32,382 bases of DNA from Fulvivirga sp. M361 (GCF_007097395.1 NZ_VKDC01000052.1:1-32382); one strand, 5' to 3'. Counted from the stretch's first letter, positions 1-9,783 are shown. A program made the numbers and translations. The notes: generated by a model from the letters alone, not told the origin.

Positions 1-48
1 TAGATTTGAAGTAGTACACACAACACTAAGTTAACCCTTAGTCATCAA

Positions 49-79
49 AAAGGCCGACAGCTTCTCGCTATCGGCCTTT
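49..79. terminator. bidirectional terminator downstream of gapA
   Basis: Inverted repeat with 9-bp outer arms (AAAGGCCGA / TCGGCCTTT), one mismatch, two more inner pairs and a 7-nt loop. It lies about 70 nt past the gapA stop codon on the minus strand. On that strand the hairpin is followed by more T residues, as expected of an intrinsic terminator. The A-run on the other side means it could also stop a plus-strand transcript entering the window. Confidence 0.75.
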
Positions 80-148
80 ACTTTCTTTACCATAAAAAGA
101 AGGTGACTTTTGAGACACCCTCATTATATTAAAATGCCAGGACTGGAT

Positions 149-1243
<1,095 letters not shown>

Positions 1244-1334
1244 TCATTTTTATTATGCCATTTTACAGATGGCGATGTTCATCATGAATATCAATCGTTT
1301 TAAACTCTCAGAATAGTGTATTTCTAATGAATTG

Positions 1335-1395
1335 AAAAAAAAATAGATTTTTTTTGCATCGTGTTTTGCGAAATTGAGCTGACCTAATATATTTG
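1335..1395 (+). promoter_or_regulatory. promoter of tRNA-Glu with A/T-tract upstream element
   Basis: TTTG at 1365-1368, a 19-nt spacer and TATATTTG at 1388-1395 match the Bacteroidota vegetative promoter exactly. Just upstream lie an A9 run (1335-1343) and a T8 run (1348-1355). These could act as an UP-like element, common before highly transcribed stable-RNA genes. The tRNA starts 18 nt after the -7 box. Confidence 0.75.
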
Positions 1396-1412
1396 CACCT
1401 CGTTAAATAAAT

Positions 1413-1484
1413 GGCCCGTTCGTCTAGGGGTTAGGACGCCAGGTTTTCATCCTGGTAACAGGGGTTCGATTCCCCTACGGGCTA
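1413..1484 (+). tRNA. tRNA-Glu (anticodon TTC)
   Basis: Full cloverleaf of 72 nt. The acceptor stem pairs 1413-1419 with 1477-1483 (one G-U pair) and the discriminator base is A1484. The anticodon arm is CCAGG / CCTGG (1439-1443 and 1451-1455) around loop TTTTCAT, with anticodon TTC at 1446-1448. The T arm contains GGTTCGATTCC. The 3' CCA is not encoded and must be added by CCA-adding enzyme, which is usual in this phylum. Single gene with its own promoter and terminator. Confidence 0.97.
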
Positions 1485-1492
1485 CAATAAAG

Positions 1493-1526
1493 AAAGGCTC
1501 TTTGCTAATTCCAGCAAAGAGCCTTT
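1493..1526. terminator. bidirectional terminator between tRNA-Glu and the GAF protein gene
   Basis: Perfect 14-bp stem (AAAGGCTCTTTGCT, 1493-1506, with 1513-1526) and 6-nt loop. A T-run follows on the plus strand and an A-run precedes it, so it can end both the tRNA transcript and the convergent minus-strand gene that stops at 1544. Confidence 0.85.
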
Positions 1527-1543
1527 TATTTTTAAGTTTTAAC

Positions 1544-2941
1544 TTAAGCTGCGCGTGATGATTCGTCTCCTTTCAAAGCTGCCAACTCACTTTCCAACTG
1601 CTTAATACGTTCCACATATTCCGTTTCTTTTCGATGCATTTCTTCCTGAGTGGCTTGAAGCTCTTCCATATTTTGACGCATTTCCTCTTCCTGTGAACGC
1701 ATTTCTTCCGCCTGCTGCTGCGTTTCTTCCAGAAGTAACTTAGTTTTGGTATTGATGCGATTGATATTGATAAACGAGGCAATGCTTTCTCCAAGGTTTT
1801 GTAGAAACTCAACTTTATGAGATTCAAATTCTTCAAAAGAAGCAATCTCAAAAAAACCTTCCACGACTTCATTCACCATGAGTGGCACAATAAGGACAGA
1901 CTTAGGCATAGATTCTCCCAGTCCGGATGTGATCTGCAAATAGCTATCAGGAACGTTTGTCATGTATATGATGTCCTTTTCATAATAAGCCTGGCCGACC
2001 AGCCCTTGTCCGGGCTGAAGAGATTTTTCGAGAAACTTCTTTCTATTGTAGGCATAACATGATTTCAGGTCGATGGTAATGTTATCTTCGTCATTGCGAT
2101 TTACTAAGAATAAAGCGCTTTGATTGGCTTCCAGGTATCGGGTAATTCCGGATACCATTTCATCAAACATTTCCTCGCTGTTTTGATTTTTTCGAAGCAA
2201 ATTGCCAAACCGTGCCATCCCTTCTGTGGCCCAATTACGTTGTTTTTCAGCTTCCTGGTTTTCATGTACCTGCTTGAGATTACTTTTAAGTGTTTCTTCT
2301 GACTGCTTAAGTTCTTCGTTTTGAACATCCATCATTTTAACCAGTTCCTTTTGTTCCTTTTTAGCAATTTCATTATTCCACGAGAGGAAAAAAATGCTCC
2401 CGCATGAAATTAACAAGGCCGTCATGATAGATAAGTTAAACATATAACCATCGGTGAGTACGGTCAGGTCAAGGTCTTTATCAAAAAAGTCACTAATCTC
2501 TTTGGTGAAAAAAACGGATGATACCAAAATTATTAACGTAGAAAAAATGAGTTGAGGCCTCTCTTTGATCCTGAATATGATAAAAGGTACTACGGTAAAG
2601 GCTATTTCCAACGAAAATATCGTGGCTATTGGGCGCTCTCCTGTAGGAGTCAAATAGGCCCCGAATATGGTGGTAAGTGTAAAAGGTGCCAGCCCCAGGA
2701 TTAGACGACTTACATTATATAATCCTAAACCATTAATTCCGATGGTGCCAAGGCAAATAATAGTACCCACCAGGGGCAAAAAAGCGATTTCCTTAAAATG
2801 CAATAATGATAAGATATAAAAAGGTAAGGCTACTCCGAAAGAGATAAGTAGTGCCATGGCATTTGTCAAACTCACGGTTTTCTTTAATTCATCAGGAGTA
2901 TTCGGCTTAACACCTATTTGTAGGATCTTAAATAACATCAT
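1544..2941 (-). CDS. six-TM membrane protein with GAF domain and flanking coiled coils
   Basis: Predicted inner-membrane sensor-like protein of 465 residues. Six hydrophobic segments lie at about 26-48, 52-72, 76-96, 106-124, 129-146 and 168-187. A coiled coil follows (about 190-232), then a GAF domain (about 235-395; GQGLVGQAYY and the following VPLMV..VVEGFFEIAS strands are typical). A second long coiled coil (396-458) includes NMEELQATQEEMHRKE, a motif I recognise from many Bacteroidota GAF/PAS sensor proteins. No histidine kinase, cyclase, phosphatase or methyl-accepting domain follows, so the output is unknown. It may work through a partner or by dimer-coil signalling. Two ATG codons are adjacent at the start and either could be used. 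The gene stands alone, with a terminator on its 3' side and a 330-nt gap on its 5' side. Confidence 0.85.
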   Translation of the reverse strand: MMLFKILQIGVKPNTPDELKKTVSLTNAMALLISFGVALPFYILSLLHFKEIAFLPLVGTIICLGTIGINGLGLYNVSRLILGLAPFTLTTIFGAYLTPTGERPIATIFSLEIAFTVVPFIIFRIKERPQLIFSTLIILVSSVFFTKEISDFFDKDLDLTVLTDGYMFNLSIMTALLISCGSIFFLSWNNEIAKKEQKELVKMMDVQNEELKQSEETLKSNLKQVHENQEAEKQRNWATEGMARFGNLLRKNQNSEEMFDEMVSGITRYLEANQSALFLVNRNDEDNITIDLKSCYAYNRKKFLEKSLQPGQGLVGQAYYEKDIIYMTNVPDSYLQITSGLGESMPKSVLIVPLMVNEVVEGFFEIASFEEFESHKVEFLQNLGESIASFININRINTKTKLLLEETQQQAEEMRSQEEEMRQNMEELQATQEEMHRKETEYVERIKQLESELAALKGDESSRAA

Positions 2942-3273
2942 GACTCTTAATTGTTTATTAGGTCAAAATAAGTCATTGTGTTAATAAAAAAACATAGGCA
3001 ATTTCCCTTGTTTTTATCTAGGCATTAATACTGAAGTGATATGCTCTTTACGTGAGAAAAGGATTGAAAAATATGGGTGTCTTCCTGATTTTTCCAAGTA
3101 GTTCTCTGAATTTATAGGGGTAGCGAACGGCGAAGAGTGCCATCTTTATTTGGCTTGATCATACTTGCCAAATCCGAAAACTAAAGAAAATACCAGATGG
3201 TAATGAGGTAAGCCCGAAAGAGCTAAAGAATGGACTTAATATATTTTAAGGCCATTCTTTAGCAAAAGCCTGG
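2942..3273. other. intergenic stretch between pckA and the GAF protein gene
   Basis: 332 nt without a convincing gene. It holds the hairpin at 3222-3263 and, near 2964-2971, a minus-strand TTATTTTG that resembles a -7 box but has one mismatch and no -33 partner at N19. I see no RNA gene or repeat here. Confidence 0.6.
3222..3263 (-). terminator. hairpin downstream of pckA, probable terminator
   Basis: 12-bp perfect arms GCTAAAGAATGG (3222-3233) and CCATTCTTTAGC (3252-3263), with a further short CTTAA/TTAAG pairing in the loop. It begins about 10 nt past the pckA stop. The T-run after it on the minus strand is short and broken, so the hairpin could also act mainly in mRNA 3'-end stability. 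Confidence 0.55.
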
Positions 3274-4896
3274 TTATAATTTATACTTTAGGCTATTTTG
3301 AGGTGATGCAGCCAGGATTTCTTCATTGGCGTAGTCACTAAACTTTTCAAAGTTTTTATTGAATTCGTTGGCCAGGATATTCGCCTGTTTATAATAACCT
3401 TCATCATCTTTCCAGGTCTCGCGTGGACTCAATACCTCAGAAGGTACTCCAGGGCATGTAGCAGGGATTTCTACATGAAAAATAGAATGCTTTCTATATC
3501 CCACATTTTTAAGTGTGCCTTTGAGCGCCGCTGTGATCATCGCCCGGGTATATGGTAGCTTCATTCTCGATCCTTTACCGTAGGGGCCGCCTGTCCACCC
3601 GGTATTAACAAGCCATACGTTAGCCTCATATTTTTCCATTTTTTCCCCTAACATTTCAGCATATTTTGTTGGGTGCAGAGGTAAAAACGGTGCTCCGAAA
3701 CAAGCGCTGAAAACGGTTTGGGGTTCGGTTACCCCTGCTTCAGTACCTGCAACTTTGGCCGTATAGCCGGAAATGAAATGATACATAGCGAGGCTCTTAT
3801 TCAACCTTGAAATAGGAGGGAGTACTCCATAGGCATCACAGGTTAAAAAGAAAATGTTTCTGGGGATACCTCCTACAGATGGACTCACAGCATTGTTAAT
3901 ATGATATATTGGGTAAGCTGTACGCGTGTTTTCAGTAACAGAGGTGTTTTCGAAATTAATGGTTCGGGTGCCTTCCTTGAAACGTGTATTTTCTACGATA
4001 GCACCAAATTTGATGGCATCGTATATTTCGGGTTCTTTTTCCCGGGTGAGGTCGATGACTTTAGCATAGCAACCACCTTCAAAGTTGAATACATTTTTAT
4101 CTGTCCAGCCATGTTCATCGTCACCGATGAGGCCACGATCCGGATCTGCTGACAACGTTGTTTTACCTGTTCCCGATAATCCGAAGAAGATAGCGGTATC
4201 ATGATCATCATAGCCAATGTTAGCAGAGCAGTGCATTGGTAATATGCCGTGCTCCACTGGTAACATATAATTAAGTACTCCGAAAATACCTTTTTTCATT
4301 TCACCGGCATATCCTGTACCCCCTATTAAGATCATTCTTTTGGTGAAGTTGATAATGGCGAAATTATTTTGCCGGGTGCCGTCTTGTTCGGGATCTGCCT
4401 CAAAATCAGGATCACAGATGATAGTGAAGTTAGGGTCAAATTTCCCCAGCTTATAAGTATCGGGACGTAGGAACATGTTGTAGCAAAATAAATTATGCCA
4501 GGCCTTGGTATTGATCACACGTAAGTTGAGGCGATAAGTCTTATCCGCTCCGGCGTAAGCATCACGAACATATAAGTCTTTTCCTTCCAGATTTTTGACC
4601 ATTTTGTCCAAAATTTGGTCAAACTTATCTTCAGTGATCGGAATATTGATATCTCCCCACCAGACTGTGTCTTTTGTGTTAGCATCTTCTACAACAAAGC
4701 GATCTTTTGGAGACCTTCCAGTAAATTTCCCTGTGTCGCAGCATAGTCCTCCGTTATCGGCCAAATGCCCTTCACCGTTAGACAATGCCATCTCTACCAG
4801 CTGTCCGGGGGTTTGGTTCCAGTAAACAGTTTTTGCGTTCGTAATGCCATACGCTTCCAGGCCTTTTGCGCTTGACTTTAGTCCTATTTCTTGCAT
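3274..4896 (-). CDS. pckA: phosphoenolpyruvate carboxykinase (ATP)
   Basis: Cytoplasmic gluconeogenic enzyme: oxaloacetate + ATP to phosphoenolpyruvate + ADP + CO2. The 540-residue length fits the ATP-type family. Visible motifs are FTGRSPKDRF (about 58-67, substrate-binding Arg), KKGIFGVLNYMLP (201-213, metal/substrate lysine), MHCSANIG (221-228, metal histidine), the kinase-1a P-loop GLSGTGKTTLS (239-249, K245) and the kinase-2 motif GDDEHGW (258-264). The C-terminal NTGWTGGPYGKGSRM adenine-binding region is also present. Nothing is missing. The ATG at 4896 gives the normal N-terminus. The gene is monocistronic, and its upstream region is shared with the divergent OPT transporter gene. Confidence 0.97.
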   Translation of the reverse strand: MQEIGLKSSAKGLEAYGITNAKTVYWNQTPGQLVEMALSNGEGHLADNGGLCCDTGKFTGRSPKDRFVVEDANTKDTVWWGDINIPITEDKFDQILDKMVKNLEGKDLYVRDAYAGADKTYRLNLRVINTKAWHNLFCYNMFLRPDTYKLGKFDPNFTIICDPDFEADPEQDGTRQNNFAIINFTKRMILIGGTGYAGEMKKGIFGVLNYMLPVEHGILPMHCSANIGYDDHDTAIFFGLSGTGKTTLSADPDRGLIGDDEHGWTDKNVFNFEGGCYAKVIDLTREKEPEIYDAIKFGAIVENTRFKEGTRTINFENTSVTENTRTAYPIYHINNAVSPSVGGIPRNIFFLTCDAYGVLPPISRLNKSLAMYHFISGYTAKVAGTEAGVTEPQTVFSACFGAPFLPLHPTKYAEMLGEKMEKYEANVWLVNTGWTGGPYGKGSRMKLPYTRAMITAALKGTLKNVGYRKHSIFHVEIPATCPGVPSEVLSPRETWKDDEGYYKQANILANEFNKNFEKFSDYANEEILAASPQNSLKYKL

Positions 4897-4931
4897 TTAA
4901 TAGATGTTAGTTTGTGATTAAGATAAGAGGG

Positions 4932-4960
4932 TAAAACTAGTAAATAAAACAGTTCAACAA
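4932..4960 (-). promoter_or_regulatory. candidate pckA promoter
   Basis: On the minus strand, TTG (4960-4958), an 18-nt spacer and TAGTTTTA (4939-4932) approximate TTTG-N19-TAnnTTTG with one mismatch in the -7 box. The predicted leader is about 30 nt. It is weaker than the exact matches at the tRNA and symporter genes. Confidence 0.4.
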
Positions 4961-5098
4961 TAAGGAAAAACGTAATTTCAATCGTTTGCACATTTGTGGG
5001 TAATAAATTGTATAACACAGTATTTATGGGTTTGTTCTTAAATATTTGGTTGGATCGGAATGATCCAGTACTTTCAACGTTTATCCAACATCAACCAC

Positions 5099-7054
5099 AT
5101 GAATAAAGAAGAAAAACCCTATATTGAGGCGGGAAAAAAACTTCCGGAAACTACCATCAAGGCCTTTATATTAGGGGCCATTTTGTCAGCAGCACTGGCA
5201 GCTGCAAATGCTTACCTTGGACTGTTTGCCGGACTTACTGTTTCTGCCTCCATACCAGCGGCTGTAATATCAATGGCTCTGTTAAAGCTTTTCAAAAAAA
5301 GTAATATTTTGGAGAACAACATTGTGCAAACGGCTGCTTCGGCGGGGGAGTCGCTGGCAGCGGGGGTTATCTTCACTTTTCCTGCTTTGGTACTTATCGG
5401 TTACTGGACAGAGTTTAGCTACTTGGAAACGGCATTAATTGCTCTGGCAGGAGGTGTGCTCGGGGTTCTTTTTACAATCCCACTGCGATCAGCCCTGATC
5501 GTAAAACAGAAATTGAAATTTCCGGAAGGCGTAGCTACGTCTGAGGTGTTAAAGAGTGGGGAAGAAGGTGGTAAGGCTATAAAGTTTCTGGCACTTGGCG
5601 GTTTGACGGGGGCATTTGTCAAGCTTTCGGAATCCGGGATGAAAATATGGGATGCTGTTTTTGAAAAAGCCTCTTTTGCAGCCGAGAAAACTTACTTGTA
5701 TTTCGGAATGAATTTAAGCCCTGCGTTGATGTCAGTAGGTTATATTGTAGGCCTTCGCATTGCTACACTGGTTTTTGCCGGTGGTGTCATAAGTTGGTGG
5801 ATAGCTATACCGATCTACTTGGCTATTCATGGCAATCCTGATGGCCTTGATGCGGCTTCACTCGGAGGGGCTACCTGGAGCTCTCAGATCAGGTACCTTG
5901 GTGTTGGAGCGATGGTAGTTGGGGGACTTTGGGCACTGATCAGCCTCAAAGGTGCTATAGGCTCTGCACTGTCCGCCGGGATGAAGGCATTGAAAAACAA
6001 AGGAAATACTGATGAGCCATTAAGGACGGAAAAAGATACGCCAATGCAGTGGGTGATCATGGGTATTGGAGTGATGATCGTCCCAATATTTATTATTTAT
6101 TTACGTGAAATCGAAAATATTCCTATTTCAGGCCTGATGTCTATCATTATGATCATTGCAGGCTTTTTATTTGCTTCCGTGGCCGGCTATATGGCAGGAT
6201 TGGTAGGTAGTTCAAATAACCCCATTTCAGGAGTTACCATTGCTACTATACTCACCTCTTCTCTTATTTTACTGGCATTACTGGGTAGTGGCTCTGAAAA
6301 AGGCCCGGCAGCGGCTATCCTGATAGGTTCGGTAGTGGCCTGTGCAGCAGCTATTGCCGGAGATAATATGCAGGACCTTAAAGCAGGTCACCTATTGGGG
6401 GCGACTCCACAGAAACAACAGATCATGCAAATGGTAGGAGTAGTGGCAGCTGCGTTTGCAATGCCCCTGATACTTGAATTATTGAACGAGGCCTATGGTT
6501 TTGGCCCGCCCACACCGGAAAAACCTAATTCACTACAAGCACCACAGGCAACACTTATGCAAAGCGTGGCGGTAGGCGTATTTGGAGGAGGCCTGCCCTG
6601 GAAAATGGTATACATTGGTATGGGGCTGGGCGTTCTTATCATTATTATTGATAAGATTCAGGAAGCCAGAAATTCTTTATGGAGAACTCCGGTTTTAGCG
6701 GTAGCTGTTGGATTGTACCTGCCTTTTGAGCTGGATAGTGCGATTATGCTCGGAGGAATAATAGCCTGGTTGGTGGCTCGTTATCAACAGAAAAATAAAT
6801 GCCAAAATGTAGGAGAGCACCAAACGGCCTTACAACGTAGTGAACGTACAGGTCTGCTTTTTGCTTCTGGATTGATTACCGGAGAAGCGCTAATTGGTAT
6901 TGGTTTAGCGGTACCTATTGTAATTACCAAGTCCGACGACTTTATGACTGTGGTTGATCAGACTTTTGGTAGTGAACCTGGGTTGGCCGTAATACTGGTG
7001 ATATGTATCTTCCTTTACCAGATTGCCACTAAAGCATATAAAAAGGACGACTGA
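5099..7054 (+). CDS. OPT-family oligopeptide transporter
   Basis: Inner-membrane permease of the OPT (oligopeptide/metal-chelate) superfamily, probably proton-coupled; the substrate cannot be told from the sequence. Of 651 residues, most lie in about 14-16 hydrophobic helices. Family signatures visible are NAYLGLFAGLTVSASIPAAV near the N-terminus, the following TAASAGESLAAG helix, PLRSALIVKQKLKFPEGVATSEVL, the conserved SSNNPISGVTIATIL helix in the middle, and GDNMQDLKAGHLLGATP. The frame has an earlier ATG at 5060, but the 13 extra residues are not family-like, so I start at MNKEEKPYIEAGKKLPE. No Shine-Dalgarno is visible for either start. It converges on the symporter gene with only 32 nt between them and no clear hairpin there. 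Confidence 0.92.
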   Translation: MNKEEKPYIEAGKKLPETTIKAFILGAILSAALAAANAYLGLFAGLTVSASIPAAVISMALLKLFKKSNILENNIVQTAASAGESLAAGVIFTFPALVLIGYWTEFSYLETALIALAGGVLGVLFTIPLRSALIVKQKLKFPEGVATSEVLKSGEEGGKAIKFLALGGLTGAFVKLSESGMKIWDAVFEKASFAAEKTYLYFGMNLSPALMSVGYIVGLRIATLVFAGGVISWWIAIPIYLAIHGNPDGLDAASLGGATWSSQIRYLGVGAMVVGGLWALISLKGAIGSALSAGMKALKNKGNTDEPLRTEKDTPMQWVIMGIGVMIVPIFIIYLREIENIPISGLMSIIMIIAGFLFASVAGYMAGLVGSSNNPISGVTIATILTSSLILLALLGSGSEKGPAAAILIGSVVACAAAIAGDNMQDLKAGHLLGATPQKQQIMQMVGVVAAAFAMPLILELLNEAYGFGPPTPEKPNSLQAPQATLMQSVAVGVFGGGLPWKMVYIGMGLGVLIIIIDKIQEARNSLWRTPVLAVAVGLYLPFELDSAIMLGGIIAWLVARYQQKNKCQNVGEHQTALQRSERTGLLFASGLITGEALIGIGLAVPIVITKSDDFMTVVDQTFGSEPGLAVILVICIFLYQIATKAYKKDD

Positions 7055-7086
7055 TCCTAAATGTCTTGACAAGCCTTACTCTCACA

Positions 7087-8586
7087 TCAATCTGATTTCT
7101 CTGAATCAGGAAAGAATGGCTTCCATTTTTCTTCAGGAGAATGTGGTGTGAGGAGGCTTCCTATGACTAGTGCAGCAAGGGACAATACCAGTGATGGTAT
7201 AGCTATGTAGTCCGTATCTACAGGAAAAGAAACACCAAATAAACTGAAAGATGTTCCGGATACTTCCATCACTTTGTTGATTACAGGGACGGACATTCCG
7301 CTTATGATGGATGCAAGCCCTCCGGTTGGTGTTACCCTTTTCCAGAAAAAGGAAGCTAATAATACCGGGGCAAGTGAAGCTCCTATCATTGTATAAGAGA
7401 TAAATGCCATTTCCAGTATTGTTTCGAACTGCGTTACCAATAAGTAGGCGATTAAACCGAGTACAACCACGGTAACACGTTGTATTTTAACCGTGTTAAA
7501 AGATTCCCCTTTTTTATAGATGTACTTGGCAATCAGGTCACGTGTTACGTTAGTGGAGGTTACCATAAGGAAAGTATTGCCGGTGGATAAAATGATAGCC
7601 ATACCCGCCGCAAATAACAATGAGCCGGCATAAGCGGGTATTTGCTCAAAACCTATTCTTAAAATAATTTCTTCAGCCATTCCCCGGTTGACCGATCCAT
7701 CGGCAAGGAAGAACCGGGCGTCTTCAGCATAAATTGCGTATCCTACGACTGCTATAGTGCACATTAGAAATTCTATCACCACAACGCCAATCAGCATACC
7801 TACGACCGCTTTTTTTGCTGATTTGGCATCTTTAGCAGATGAGAATTTTTGATACATACTGCTCTCGCTCATCAACAGTAAGAAGGTCGGTAGAATGATA
7901 CCCAGGACCCAGGTCGCATCATGTCCTTCGAAAAGTGAAAGGTATTCCGGGCTTTTTTCATTGATAGTGTCGATTACTTGGCTCCAACCGCCATGAGAAG
8001 AAATTGCTAATGGTAATGTAAAGATCATAGCCAGTGTCATGATCACACCATTAAAAATATCTATGGAGATGATAGATACCATGCCTGCCAGGGCAGTAAA
8101 AGCTATAATAACAATGCAAGAAAGTAACATGCCTGTTTCGGCGCTTACGGCCCCCTCAGTCAAAATATTGATAAAGCGTCCACCCCCTTTAAACTGGTAA
8201 CCTGCTATAACAAGGTAAGCGACAATAATAGTTATGGTACCTAAAAGCCTTGCTGTATTATTATATCGGGTCTCTAGTAAGTCAGTTAAGGTGTATTTAG
8301 CAATTTTACGGACGCGAGCTGCTATGAAGTAAACAAAGATAATCCCTATCCAGGCTCCGGCAGAAAACCATAGTTCTGAGAAGCCTGTTCGAAAAGTGAG
8401 ACCTGCAGTCCCAAAAAGACTCCCGGAACCTATCCAGGTACAGACTAATGTGCCTACCAGTAAATATACCGGTACACCTCTGCCTGCCACAACAAAATCT
8501 TCTTCTGTTTTAACAGAGCGGCTTTTATAAATGATAATTCCTATAAGTACCAAGAGGTATAAAGAAGTAACTATAATATAGGTCAT
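7087..8586 (-). CDS. sodium:solute symporter family (SSS) transporter
   Basis: Inner-membrane Na+-coupled symporter of 499 residues with about 13 hydrophobic helices, the normal layout of the SSS/PutP family. Typical features are the N-terminal helix followed by SRSVKTEEDFVVAGRGVPVY, the helix VCTWIGSGSLFGTAGLTFRTG with its GSGS Na+/substrate region, and ARVRKIAKYTLTDLLETRYN after TM3. The substrate is unknown: the family carries sugars, amino acids, nucleosides and vitamins. A near-perfect promoter lies directly upstream. It is divergent from the siaB/siaC unit, so the 158-nt spacer serves both. Confidence 0.92.
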   Translation of the reverse strand: MTYIIVTSLYLLVLIGIIIYKSRSVKTEEDFVVAGRGVPVYLLVGTLVCTWIGSGSLFGTAGLTFRTGFSELWFSAGAWIGIIFVYFIAARVRKIAKYTLTDLLETRYNNTARLLGTITIIVAYLVIAGYQFKGGGRFINILTEGAVSAETGMLLSCIVIIAFTALAGMVSIISIDIFNGVIMTLAMIFTLPLAISSHGGWSQVIDTINEKSPEYLSLFEGHDATWVLGIILPTFLLLMSESSMYQKFSSAKDAKSAKKAVVGMLIGVVVIEFLMCTIAVVGYAIYAEDARFFLADGSVNRGMAEEIILRIGFEQIPAYAGSLLFAAGMAIILSTGNTFLMVTSTNVTRDLIAKYIYKKGESFNTVKIQRVTVVVLGLIAYLLVTQFETILEMAFISYTMIGASLAPVLLASFFWKRVTPTGGLASIISGMSVPVINKVMEVSGTSFSLFGVSFPVDTDYIAIPSLVLSLAALVIGSLLTPHSPEEKWKPFFPDSEKSD

Positions 8587-8611
8587 ATGAGTTTGAATTC
8601 AAGCAAGAGCA

Positions 8612-8642
8612 CAAACCTAATATTATTACCCTATATTTCAAA
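8612..8642 (-). promoter_or_regulatory. promoter of the SSS transporter gene
   Basis: Read on the minus strand: TTTG (8642-8639), exactly 19 nt, then TAGGTTTG (8619-8612). This is a perfect match to the Bacteroidota consensus. It predicts a leader of about 20 nt before the ATG at 8586, which supports that start. Confidence 0.75.
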
Positions 8643-8744
8643 TAGAGGAAGCTTTTGATCGTTACACTTATGTTGTAAGGTAATTTTTTTATTTAATCTT
8701 TTATTACTTATTATTTTCGCTATATTTCATATTGAAAAACCAAT

Positions 8745-9296
8745 ATGTATCCAAACATATTCAATATCGATCATTTATTCTGTTCATTATCAAAAGAGCA
8801 AGAGCGTCATATCTTTGGATATGTAGGGTTGTTGTCTTCAGAAAATATTGATAGCCTCATAAATGAGGTAGAAACTACATTGGATGGGCACGTGGATTCC
8901 AGGGTAGCAAAAAAGAGAATATTCAGTATTTTGCTCGAAAGCTTACAAAACTTAAGTGCTTACATTGAGCAGGATGGTATTGATGAATTTAGAGATGCCC
9001 TGGTTTGTGTTAATCGAGATGATGAAAGCTATTATGTATACGTAGGTAACTTCATAATGAAAAGGCATTATCCTAGTATTGAATCCCGGATCAAGATTAT
9101 TAATGCCTTAACGAATGAACAGTTAAGGCAATTATATCGAAGTATTCTCGATTATGGTTCTGTCACGAAGACAGGCGGGGCGGGGCTTGGCTTTATAGAT
9201 GTAGCGAAAAGATCAGATGAAGTAGTATTACATCAATACGAAGATATTAATGAGGATATTGCGTTTTTTACACTTAAAATTGTGGTAGCCGAATAA
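8745..9296 (+). CDS. siaB: SiaB-family protein kinase (GHKL-like, DUF6272)
   Basis: Predicted cytoplasmic serine/threonine kinase of the SiaB type, 183 residues. In Pseudomonas, SiaB phosphorylates SiaC, and the phosphatase SiaA reverses this to control diguanylate cyclase SiaD. The sequence shows a small GHKL-like fold: an N-box-like helix SILLESLQNLSAY (E65, N69) and a glycine box TGGAGLGFIDVAKRS (about 143-157), followed by strands ending IAFFTLKIVV. Length matches the Bacteroidota family. The next gene, 20 nt downstream, is its presumed substrate SiaC, so the pair is an operon. Upstream there is only a weak promoter (TATATTTC at 8721-8728). No SiaA-like PP2C phosphatase or GGDEF protein is encoded nearby. 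The family assignment is by recognition of the motifs and of the SiaC neighbour. Confidence 0.8.
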   Translation: MYPNIFNIDHLFCSLSKEQERHIFGYVGLLSSENIDSLINEVETTLDGHVDSRVAKKRIFSILLESLQNLSAYIEQDGIDEFRDALVCVNRDDESYYVYVGNFIMKRHYPSIESRIKIINALTNEQLRQLYRSILDYGSVTKTGGAGLGFIDVAKRSDEVVLHQYEDINEDIAFFTLKIVVAE

Positions 9297-9316
9297 ACTC
9301 AATCTTATCAATTGAC

Positions 9317-9697
9317 ATGGAAAATTATACCCATATGCCTTCTCCTAAAACCCCTAAATTGTATTTTAACAAAAATTCCGGTGACTTTGAAATCTCAGGC
9401 CGGTCGATACCTGAGAATTCTATCGAGTTTTACAGGCCGTTGATAGAGTGGCTTGAAAGTTATATTAAGAACCCGGCGCCAAGTACTACCCTCACTGTGA
9501 ATCTTGAATATTTTAATACCAGTTCATCTAAATGTCTTGTAGAAGTGTTCAGGAAACTGGAGTTACTTAATCAGAGCTCTGATGTAAGTGTACTCTGGCA
9601 TTATGAAGAAGATGATGAGGATATGCTGGAATCCGGGGAGGACTTTAAAAAGATCATTAAGGTACCTATAGAACTGGTGGTGATGAAAAATGAATAG
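9317..9697 (+). CDS. siaC: SiaC-family regulatory phosphoprotein (DUF1987)
   Basis: Small cytoplasmic regulator (126 residues) with a STAS/anti-sigma-antagonist-like alpha/beta fold, predicted substrate of the SiaB kinase encoded just upstream. The N-terminal part KTPKLYFNKNSGDFEISGRS and IEFYRPLIEWLESYI are family hallmarks. The phospho-acceptor segment is LEYFNTSSSK, in which the threonine is residue 68, the same number as the phosphothreonine I recall for Pseudomonas SiaC. In Pseudomonas, unphosphorylated SiaC activates a diguanylate cyclase; no such partner is visible here, so the downstream target must lie elsewhere. ATG at 9317 is the first in frame; a second ATG at 9335 would still keep the domain. 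The gene ends before a bidirectional terminator. Confidence 0.85.
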   Translation: MENYTHMPSPKTPKLYFNKNSGDFEISGRSIPENSIEFYRPLIEWLESYIKNPAPSTTLTVNLEYFNTSSSKCLVEVFRKLELLNQSSDVSVLWHYEEDDEDMLESGEDFKKIIKVPIELVVMKNE

Positions 9698-9732
9698 CTA
9701 ACAGGTACTTCTTTACTTGTTAATATAAAATG

Positions 9733-9764
9733 AAAAAGGCCTTATCCATTGATAAGGCCTTTTT
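9733..9764. terminator. bidirectional terminator between siaC and groL
   Basis: Perfect 14-bp stem AAAAAGGCCTTATC (9733-9746) with 9751-9764 and a 4-nt loop CATT, ending in T-runs on either strand. It lies 36 nt after siaC and 20 nt after the groL stop codon, serving both convergent units. Confidence 0.88.
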
Positions 9765-9783
9765 GTAATGTTCGAAATGATGA

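Noticed and set aside
9733-9764. Small RNA or attenuator at the siaC-groL junction
   Set aside because: A simple perfect hairpin with T-runs on both sides between convergent genes is explained fully as a shared terminator.
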